Assembly (NCBI RefSeq): GCF_000696185.1
Contig: NZ_KK853997.1
Coordinates: forward strand, 7,888,370 to 7,923,758
DNA length: 35,389 bases
From: Kitasatospora cheerisanensis KCTC 2395
GTDB taxonomy: Bacteria > Actinomycetota > Actinomycetes > Streptomycetales > Streptomycetaceae
Direction of reading: 5' to 3'
The position numbers and the translations under genes were made by a program. Position 1 is the stretch's first letter. Every line of letters starts with the position of its first letter. Of the stretch, positions 16,477 to 23,360 are shown in pieces. The notes under the pieces are model-generated. The model did no database searches. It saw nothing but the letters and a program-made list of their open reading frames with translations, and had not been told where the DNA came from.

Positions 16477-16486
16477 CGGAGGGAGA

Positions 16487-17719
16487 ATGATCAGCGGTGC
16501 GGGGGAAGGAGAGGGTGTGCGGCGGTGGTGGCGGGTGCGGGCCGGGGATGCGGGGTTCCTGGTGGTGGGGGTGCCGATGGCCCTGGTGGGCGGGGCGTAC
16601 GCGCTGGCCGCGCTGTACGCCGGGGTGTTGCTCTCGTTGACGGTGGTCGGGCTGCCGGTCACCGCGCTCGCGCTTGCCGGGGCACGCGAACTCGGTCGGC
16701 CGCACCGGTGGCTGACGGGCCGGTTGCTCGGCGAGTCCGTTCCCGTGCCCGGGCCGGCCGCCCGGCCGCGGGGTCTGGTCGCCCGGATCAGGGCCGCCCT
16801 CACCGACACCGTCGCCTGGCGCACCCTCGGCTACCTGCTGCTCCGGCTGCCGCTCGGCGTCCTCGGTCTCGGGGTCCTGCTGCTGCCCGCGGCCTGCGGC
16901 TGGCTGCTCGGCTTCCCGTTGTGGCTGCGCCTGCTGGAACAAGGTCCGCACCCCGCAGGCCCGTTGGACCTCCTCGCGCCGCTGCTCGGCCTCGCGCTCC
17001 TCCTCCTCACCCCGCCGCTGATCCGGCTCGCCGCCGACGCCAACCGGCGGCTGGGCCGCCACCTGCTCGGCCCGGCCCGCGACCAGCAGCGCGTCCAGGA
17101 CCTCGAAGCGGCCCGGCACACCCTGCTCACCACCGGCGCCGAACGGCTCCGGGCCCTCGAACGCGACCTCCACGACGGCACCCAGGCCCGCCTGGTCGCC
17201 CTCGCCATCACGCTCTCGCTGGCCGACGACACCCTCACCCCCGCCGCCGACCCCCGCCTGCGCACCCTGCTCGACCGCGCCCGAACCCAGACCGACGAGA
17301 CCATCGCCGAACTCCGCGCCCTCACCCAGGGCCTGCGCCCCACCGGTCTCGACGCGGGCCTCCCCGAGGCGCTCACCGCTCTCGCGGCCGGCTGCGCCGT
17401 CCCCGTGGAGGTCCGGATCGACCTCCCGCAGCGCCCGGACGAATCCGTCGAGCAGACCCTCTGGTACTGCGCCGCCGAACTCCTCACCAACATCAGCAAG
17501 CACAGCGGGGCGACGACCGCGGCCCTCACCCTCACCGCCACCGCCACCCGCGCCCGCCTCACCGTCCACGACGACGGCCGCGGCACCGCCAACACCACCC
17601 CCGGCCACGGTCTGCACGGCCTCGCCGACCGCCTCGCCGCCGTCGACGGCACCCTCCGGATCAGCAGCCCGGCGGGCGGCCCGACCGCCGTAACGGTCGA
17701 ACTGCCGCTCACGCTGTGA
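16487..17719 (+). CDS. Sensor-domain histidine kinase (NarL/LiaS class)
   Basis: A membrane-bound sensor kinase of 410 residues. The first half (about 15-170) carries four membrane helices of the streptomycete 'Sensor' type (GDAGFLVVGVPMALVGG at the start). The dimerisation/phosphoacceptor motif is ALERDLHDGTQARLVALA with His229, and the ATPase domain shows CAAELLTNISKHSGA (N box), HDDGRG and GHGLHGLADRLAAVDG (G boxes). ATG 16487 follows GGAGGGAGA. It is the third gene of the ATPase, permease, kinase operon, which suggests that it senses the substrate of that transporter. The probable partner regulator is the convergent gene at 17879-18541 rather than a downstream neighbour. Confidence 0.9.
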   Translation: MISGAGEGEGVRRWWRVRAGDAGFLVVGVPMALVGGAYALAALYAGVLLSLTVVGLPVTALALAGARELGRPHRWLTGRLLGESVPVPGPAARPRGLVARIRAALTDTVAWRTLGYLLLRLPLGVLGLGVLLLPAACGWLLGFPLWLRLLEQGPHPAGPLDLLAPLLGLALLLLTPPLIRLAADANRRLGRHLLGPARDQQRVQDLEAARHTLLTTGAERLRALERDLHDGTQARLVALAITLSLADDTLTPAADPRLRTLLDRARTQTDETIAELRALTQGLRPTGLDAGLPEALTALAAGCAVPVEVRIDLPQRPDESVEQTLWYCAAELLTNISKHSGATTAALTLTATATRARLTVHDDGRGTANTTPGHGLHGLADRLAAVDGTLRISSPAGGPTAVTVELPLTL

Positions 17720-17742
17720 CAGTTGATGCCGCGTCATGAGAC

Positions 17743-17801
17743 CGCGCGGGCTGGAGTGCTCGCCGCCGGGGCGAGCGCGACGCTGCCGCCCAGGCCCGCG
17801 C
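17743..17801. terminator. Possible bidirectional terminator between kinase and regulator
   Basis: An inner stem GCTCGCC (17758-17764) / GGCGAGC (17770-17776) with a 5-nt loop lies inside a second pair, CGCGCGGGC near 17743 with GCCCGCGCG near 17793. It lies between the converging ends of two genes. Apart from this I see nothing in 17720-17878. Confidence 0.45.
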
Positions 17802-17878
17802 GAGGGCTCCGCGCTCCGGTCGGCGCAGGGCTGCGTCGGGCCCGGGTCAGGTTTGTCCGGAGGCGAGGAGACGGCCCG

Positions 17879-18541
17879 TCAGGAGGTCTCCGAGAGGTAC
17901 GCCAGCACTGCCAGGACCCGCCGGTTGTCCGAGGGGGAGGCGTGGAGGTCGAACTTGGTGAACACCGCGGCCACGTGCTTCTCCACCGCGCGTTCGGAGA
18001 CGGAGAGTCGCTGGGCGACGGCGCGGTTGGAGCGGCCCTCGGCCATCAGCGCCAGGACCTCGCGTTCGCGGGGCGTCAGGTCGTCGACGGCGGTGCGGCG
18101 GCGGGCGCGCATCAGGTGGGTGACGACCTCGGGATCGAGCGCGGTGCCGCCCTCGGCCACCCGGTGCAGGGCGTCGACGAACTCCGAGGTGCGGGAGACC
18201 CGTTCCTTCAGCAGGTAGCCGAGGCCGGCCGCGCCGCCGGCCAGCAGGCGGGACACCCAGGAGGTCTCCAGGTGCTGGGAGAACACCAGGACGCCGACGT
18301 CCGGCCAGTCCTGACGGATCCGCAGCGCCGCCCGCACGCCCTCGTCGGTGTGCGTGGGCGGCATCCGGACGTCGACCACGGCGGCCCGCGGACGGTGCTC
18401 GGCGACCGCCGCGAGCAGTTCCTCGCCGGTGGCGACCGCGGCCGCCACCTCCAGGCCGCGTACGGTCAGCAGCTCCGCCAGCCCGTCCCGAAGGATCGCC
18501 GAGTCCTCCGCCAGTACCACCCGCAGCCGCTCACCAGTCAT
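17879..18541 (-). CDS. NarL/LuxR-family response regulator
   Basis: A 220-residue two-component regulator. The receiver domain has the acidic pair in VVLAEDS, phosphoacceptor Asp57 in AAVVDVRMPPTHTDEG, and the conserved Lys in GYLLKERV. The LuxR-type helix-turn-helix is at the C-terminus: LTPREREVLALMAEGRSN then RAVAQRLSVSERAVEKHV. The DVRMPPTHTDEG signature is typical of regulators that pair with sensor-domain kinases of the kind encoded at 16487-17719, so those two are probably partners even though the genes converge. The ATG at 18541 has no clear ribosome binding site. It is also the last minus-strand gene after the lanthipeptide locus, where RamR/AmfR regulators usually sit, so a role there is an alternative. 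Confidence 0.88.
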   Translation of the reverse strand: MTGERLRVVLAEDSAILRDGLAELLTVRGLEVAAAVATGEELLAAVAEHRPRAAVVDVRMPPTHTDEGVRAALRIRQDWPDVGVLVFSQHLETSWVSRLLAGGAAGLGYLLKERVSRTSEFVDALHRVAEGGTALDPEVVTHLMRARRRTAVDDLTPREREVLALMAEGRSNRAVAQRLSVSERAVEKHVAAVFTKFDLHASPSDNRRVLAVLAYLSETS

Positions 18542-18587
18542 TCGATCATTGTGGCGCACCCGCCCGGGCCGGCTGCCCGACGGCCCG

Positions 18588-19381
18588 TCACAGCCGCCGC
18601 CACCGCGCGCTGAACAGGGAGAACGCGCCGAACAGCACCAGCCCGGCGGCCACCGCGACCAGCAGCCACGGCCCCGGGCCGCTCGCGGCGAACGCCCGCA
18701 GCGTGTCGTCCATGCCCTTCGCCCGCCCCGGATCGAAGCGGGCCGCCGCCACCACGACGAACACGCCCGCCCCCGCGAAGACCGCGCCGCGCGCCACGTT
18801 GCCCGCAACGCCGGTGGCCGTCACCGCCGTTCGGACGGGCGGACGCATCGCCGCGGTGTCCAGCTTGCGCAGGAACCGCCGCTGCACCGCACGCACCGCG
18901 ACGCCGACCCCCACGCCCAGCAGGGCCAGCCCCGCCGCGCCCACCAGATAGCGGCCGCCCGGCAGGCGCAGCGCGGCCGCCGTCCAGTCCCGGGAGGCGG
19001 CATCACCGCCCGCGCCGCTCCGGCCGCCCGCCGCGCAGACCGCCGTTCCCCAGCACACGAAGCCGTAGAACGCGGCCCGCCCGCGGACACGGCCCGGCCG
19101 CCCGCGCCGTGGACCCCGGCCCCGCCGAAGGCCGCCGCCCAGGCCCGCCACAGCGCCATCCCCGCGAACCCGGCTGCCAGCACCCACAGCAGGACCGAAC
19201 CGAACGGCTGCTCGGCGATCCGCTGCAACGCCCCCTGCCGGTCCGCCTCCGCCCCGCCCCGGCCGAACGCGATCCCCAACGCCAGCGCCCCGACCAGCAG
19301 GTACACCGCACCCCGCGCCACGAACCCGGCCCGTCCCGCCGCCCGCACCGAATCGTCGGCGTACGACTTCCGCACCGTCAT
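18588..19381 (-). pseudogene. DUF1206 membrane protein, frame broken once
   Basis: A six-helix membrane protein of the DUF1206 family, recognisable by three repeats of two helices, each opening with a G-x-x-A-R-G-A-[VF] motif: GFVARGAVYLLVGALAL, then AAFYGFVCWGTAV in the second, and NVARGAVFAGAGVFVVV in the third. Function unknown. The N-terminal two thirds and the rest are in different frames; restoring one base near 19085 (GTGTCCGCGGGC to GTGTCCCGCGGGC on the minus strand) joins them into 264 residues. The start may be GTG at 19375, which has GGAGGG at ideal spacing, rather than ATG 19381. It lies between the lanthipeptide exporter genes and the response regulator, all on the minus strand. 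Confidence 0.7.
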
Positions 19382-19387
19382 CCCTCC

Positions 19388-19451
19388 GCTCTCCGGCCTC
19401 CCGGCTCTCCGGCTTCCCGGCTCTCCGGCTTCCCGGCTTCCCGGCTTCCCG
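19388..19451 (+). repeat. Eight tandem copies of an octamer (GCTTCCCG / GCTCTCCG)
   Basis: Eight consecutive 8-bp units alternate between GCTCTCCG and GCTTCCCG (with one GCCTCCCG) at 19388-19451, directly upstream of the DUF1206 gene and downstream of the exporter gene. This is the third short-period intergenic array in the window. Confidence 0.9.
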
Positions 19452-19517
19452 GCTCCTGCGACGGCGGCCGTCTGCCCGGCATCCGCGTCCGCATGCCGGG
19501 GAGGGCGGTCAGGGGGG

Positions 19518-21226
19518 TCAGGGCGTGCGGCCGGTGAGCGACCAGTCGGCGTTGTCGAGGCGCAGGACGTGATCGGCGCGGTCGGCCTGGGCCGGGCGGT
19601 GGGTGATGGTGAGCAGCGCGCCGGGGCGGGCGCGGAACGCCCGGTCGATGCGGAGTTCGGCCGCCGCGTCCAGGTGGCTGGTCGCCTCGTCGAGGATGGT
19701 CAGCGGGGCCGGGCTGAGATACGCGCGGACCAGCGCGACCAGTTGGCGTTCGCCGGGGGAGAGGACGGCCGGGCCGACGGCGGCAGCGAGCCCGCCGTGA
19801 CGGTCCGTCAGGGCCTCCGCGCCGAGCTCGGCCAGCGCCTCGCGCAGCCGAGCGGCGGGCACGGCGGGATGCGGCCAGGCGAGGTTCTCGGCGAGCGTCC
19901 CGGAGAACAGGTACGGCTGCTGCGGCAGGAACACCCGGCGGGCGGCACGGTCCGCGGGCGAGAGCCGCTCGGCGGGCGCTCCCGACAGCAGGACCCGACC
20001 GGCGTCCGGACGCAGCAGCCCGGCCGCGACCGCCGCGAGCGTCGACTTCCCGGTGCCGGACGGCCCCACCACGGCCAGGCTCTCGCCGTCCCGGAGCACC
20101 AGGTCGAGACCGCGGAGCACCGGCTGGGCGCCGACCCCCCACGCGTAGTCGACGCCGCGAAGTTCCAGCGCCGGAGCGCGAGTCCGCCGCTGCGCCGGGA
20201 CCGCCGACGGGTTCTCGGCGGGTTCGGCGGCGGGCTCCTCGGGCGGGGCGGTGGCGGCCGTCCCGGCGAGGCGCTCGGCGGCGACGGTCAGACGGAGCCA
20301 GGACGGGCCGAGCCCCTGGACCAGCAGCCGCAGCGCCGGCTCCAGCGTGCCCAGCAGATAGGCGAGCGCACCGAGCAGCGCACCCGGCGACATGCCGTGC
20401 CGCAGCAGCGCGGGGGCGCTCAGCGTCAGCACCGCGAGCGGCCCGTGCACGCCCAGCGCGACCAGCAGGTGCCGGACGGCCGCCAGCCGGGCCAGCCCCC
20501 GGCCCGCCGCCTCGTTCGCCGCGACATCGGCGAGCACCCGCTCCACCGCGAGCCGCTCGGCCCCGCAGGCGGTCAGGTCGCGCAGCGCCGTCACGGTGTG
20601 CAGCGCGGAGGCGGTGAGCTGCTCCTCGGTGGCGAACAACTCGCGCTGGCGACGGGCCATCCGGGGCGTGAGCGCCGCGAAGGCGGCGACCGCGAGCAGC
20701 GGCGGCGCGCAGACCGGGACGAGTGCGCCCGGCGCGAGCGCGGCCGTGCCGGCCACCACGGCGAACAGGGTCAGCACCAGGTGCGACACCAGCTGCAACT
20801 GCCCGGCCAGGCTGTCCCGCACCGCCTCCACCTGCCGGGTGATCCGGGCCACCGCGACGGCCGCCGCATCCGGATCCGGCCGGGTCGCCGCCGTCTGCCG
20901 CAACGCGCCGTCCGCCGTCGCCCGCAACAGCCGGTCCCGGCCGGCTCCACGATCCGCGCCAACGGCCGGTAGGCGTTCCGGGTGCCCCACGCGGAGACCG
21001 TCGCCGCGACGGCGAACAGCCCCAGCCAGGCCCACCCGGCCCGGAGATCGTGCGCCAGGAAACCGCGATCGACGGCGAGAGCCAGGGCCTTCCCGGAGAG
21101 CGCCGCAGGAGCGGCCGAAAGCACCGTCCAGGCGGCGAGTCGGACGAGTTGGGGGAGGCTGCCGGTCAGTGCGCCGCGGAGCAGGGTGCGGGCGGCGCGC
21201 GGGGCGGTGGGGTGAGGAGGCGTCAT
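19518..21226 (-). pseudogene. Lanthipeptide exporter half-transporter B (active ATPase half), frame broken once
   Basis: A membrane-plus-ATPase ABC half-transporter, second of a pair behind the lanthipeptide precursor and equivalent in position to RamB/AmfA-type exporters. The membrane domain covers about residues 15-290; the ATPase has Walker A GPSGTGKST, a Q-loop at FLPQQPYLFSG, signature LSPGERQLVAL (a departure from LSGGQ), Walker B LTILDEATSHLD with the catalytic Glu, and H-loop ITHRP. The first 90 residues are in another frame; one missing base near 20942 (GAGCCGGCCGGGACC to GAGCCGGCCCGGGACC on the minus strand) restores a 569-residue protein. Its ATG overlaps the stop of a 26-codon open frame. 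Ends near an octamer array. Confidence 0.8.
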
Positions 21227-21303
21227 GGGGCGGCCCCTGCGGGGGCGAGGCGGCGTAGGGCGCCGCGCAGCGGGGTGGGAGCGGTGGGGTGAAGGGGCGT
21301 CAT
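21223..21303 (-). other. 26-codon coupled open frame duplicating the start of the next gene
   Basis: The ATG at 21303 overlaps the stop of exporter half A (ATGA), and the 26-residue frame MTPLHPTAPTPLRGAL... ends in a TGA that overlaps the ATG of exporter half B. Its beginning closely matches the beginning of exporter half B (MTPPHPTAPRAARTLLRGAL), at both DNA and peptide level, so it looks like a partial duplication of that gene's 5' end. It may act as a short relay for translational coupling, or be a relic. Confidence 0.5.
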
Positions 21304-23001
21304 GAAGGCTGCTCCGGACGGGCGGTGGAGAAGAGGGCGCGGTAGTCGGGGGAGAAGCAGAGGGTGTGGTGGGGGGCGGTGTCGCGGACGCGGCCGTGGT
21401 CGAGCCAGACGACGAGATCGGCGGCTGCGGCGAGGGCCGGGCTGCGGGTGGCGCACAGGCGGGTGGCGGGGTGGGTGCGGAGGGCGGCGAGGACGGTGGT
21501 CTCAGCGAGCGGGTCCAGACTCGCGGTCGCGTGGTCCAGGACGAGGAGGCGGGCGCCGGCCGGCAGAGGGCGCGGGCCAGGCCGACCCGCTGGCGTTCGC
21601 CGCCCGAGAAGGGCGCGTCCGCAGGCGGCGTGCGGTAGCCGGAGGGGAGGCGGCGCAGGAATCCGTCCGCGCCCACGGCGCGCGCGGCGGCCGTCAACTC
21701 GGCCTCCCCGATGGCGTCCCGACCGAGCGTCAGCGCCTCCGCGATCGTCCGGCCGTACAGCACGGGATCGGCGAAGGCCACCGCGACGGCCGCCCGCAGC
21801 TGCTCCGGGCGGACCGCGGCGAGCTCGGCGCCGTCGAGCCGCACCTCGCCCGCTCGGGCCGGAGCAGGCCGGCGGCCAGCGCGGTGACGGCCGAGGCGGC
21901 GGCGTCGTCCGCACCGACCACCGCCACCCAGCAGCCGGCCGGCACCGCCAGGTCCAGGCGGTCCAGCAGCGGGCCCGTACCGCCGCCGCCGAGCACCACG
22001 CCACGGAACTCCAACGCGCCCTTTCCGGCCGGGAGTTCGGAGCTGCCCGGGACGGCCGACGGGGTGGTCAGCAGTTCGGTGACCCGGACGGCGGCGGCCC
22101 GGGCCCGGGCCAGGTCCAGCAGGCTCTGGGCCGCACCGAAGCCGCCCAGCCCGACCGTGCTGTAGGCCAGCGCCGCGGCCAGCCCGCCCGGGGAGAGCCG
22201 CCCGGCGGCGAGCTCCGCACCCGCCGCGACCAGCACCGCGACCTGCGTGGCCGGGGCCAGCAGCCCGACCTTCCAGGCGGTTTCGCGCTGGCTGCGCCAG
22301 AGCGCGTGGCCGTGCCGGGACAGGCCGGGCAGCGGCCGCAGCACCCTGGCCAGTTCGGCGGACCGCGCGCCCGCCGCCGCGATCGACGCACTGCCGTGCA
22401 GCGCCTCCACCAGCCGGGAGGCGATCTCGGACTGGGCGGTGAGATAGGCCTCGCCGTGCCCCGCCGTCCGGCCGACCTGACGGCGGATCAGCAGCCAGCC
22501 GGCCGGGGCCGCCACCAGGAACGCCAGCGCCGGACGCGGCGACAGCAGGAACAGCCCCGCCACCGCGCCCGCGGCGGTGAGCAGTTGGGCCACCGTGTGC
22601 ACCACGGCCGGGCCGGCCAGCGCGGCCTGCGGGGCGCTGCCGGTGAGCCGGGCCGCCAGGTCGCCCGCCGTCGGGCCGGCGGCGCCCGGGCCGTCCGCGC
22701 CGATCCGCCGGATCATCGCCGCGCGCAGCGCCGCGCCCACCGCGGCGGCCCCGCCGGGCGAGGCGTACTGCGCGGTGGCCTGGGCGGCCGCGGTGACGGC
22801 GACCAGGACCAGCAGCGGGACCCCGGCGGCGGGCCCCGCGCCCGCCAGGGTCCGGTCGACGGCGCGGGCGAGGGTCGTGGGCAGCAGCAGCGTGCAGGCG
22901 GTGCCGGCGGCGACGGACAGGGCGAGGGTGAACGTCCACGGCCGCTTCAGGGCCAGGACGGTCCGCAGCGCGGAGGCGCGGGCGGGCGGAGTGCTGGGCA
23001 C
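21300..23001 (-). pseudogene. Lanthipeptide exporter half-transporter A (degenerate ATPase half), frame broken twice
   Basis: An ABC half-transporter directly behind the lanthipeptide precursor. The membrane domain (about 1-330) begins ALRTVLALKRPWTFTLALSV. The ATPase domain lacks a Walker A: where GxxGxGK[ST] is expected the sequence is GADDAAAS, and Walker B reads LLVLDHATASLDP with His in place of the catalytic Glu. The signature FSGGERQRVGLARAL is intact. This half therefore should not hydrolyse ATP at its own site but can complete the site of its partner. Two missing bases (near 21853 and 21568) break the frame; adding one C at each restores LLRPDAGEVRLDG and RALLPAGARLLVLD and a length of 567. 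GTG 23001 follows GGGAGCGCCC. Confidence 0.8.
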
Positions 23002-23066
23002 GGGCGCTCCCGGGGTGGTGCCGTGGTGCGGACGGGGCCGCGGCCGGGGCGGCGCGGACGCGAGGA

Positions 23067-23100
23067 GGCCGGCCGTGCGCCGAGGGGCGCACGGCCGGCC
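23067..23100 (-). terminator. 15-bp perfect hairpin between precursor and exporter genes
   Basis: GGCCGGCCGTGCGCC at 23067-23081 pairs perfectly with GGCGCACGGCCGGCC at 23086-23100 around a 4-nt loop. On the minus strand it begins 7 nt after the precursor's stop codon. Partial terminators or 3' stabilisers in this place are common in lanthipeptide operons, where they raise precursor output relative to exporter. Confidence 0.85.
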
Positions 23101-23107
23101 GGGGTGC

Positions 23108-23233
23108 TCAGAGACAGAGCAGGGTGCTGACGGTGCTGTTGGTGCAGTTCACGACGCTCAGGGAGCTGAGGACCGAGCGGTACTCGGTGGGCTCCTCGGG
23201 GGTCTCCAGCGCCTGCAGGTCGAGGATCGCCAT
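23108..23233 (-). CDS. Class III lanthipeptide precursor (SapB/AmfS type)
   Basis: A 41-residue precursor peptide. The leader begins MAILDLQALETPEEP, matching the F/LDLQ-x-[ML]-ET-P start of RamS/AmfS leaders, the part LanKC recognises. The core contains two perfect Ser-x2-Ser-x3-Cys motifs, SSLSVVNC (Ser23, Ser26, Cys30) and STVSTLLC (Ser33, Ser36, Cys40), the pattern that class III synthetases turn into lanthionine or labionin rings. The C-terminus is Cys40-Leu41. The likely product is a two-ringed, hydrophobic, surface-active peptide of about 20 residues like SapB, which helps aerial hyphae leave the water surface. ATG 23233 follows AAGGAGACTGTC. It sits 127 bp downstream of the synthetase stop and before a large hairpin. 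Confidence 0.93.
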   Translation of the reverse strand: MAILDLQALETPEEPTEYRSVLSSLSVVNCTNSTVSTLLCL

Positions 23234-23360
23234 GACAGTCTCCTTTTCGGAACTCGGGTGGTGCTGGTGCTTCCGGCGGATGCCGGAACTCGTGGGGCGG
23301 CATGACCCGGCCGCGACGGGTGGCGGAGCGGGCGTCAAGTCCCGCGTCCCAGGGGGTGGT

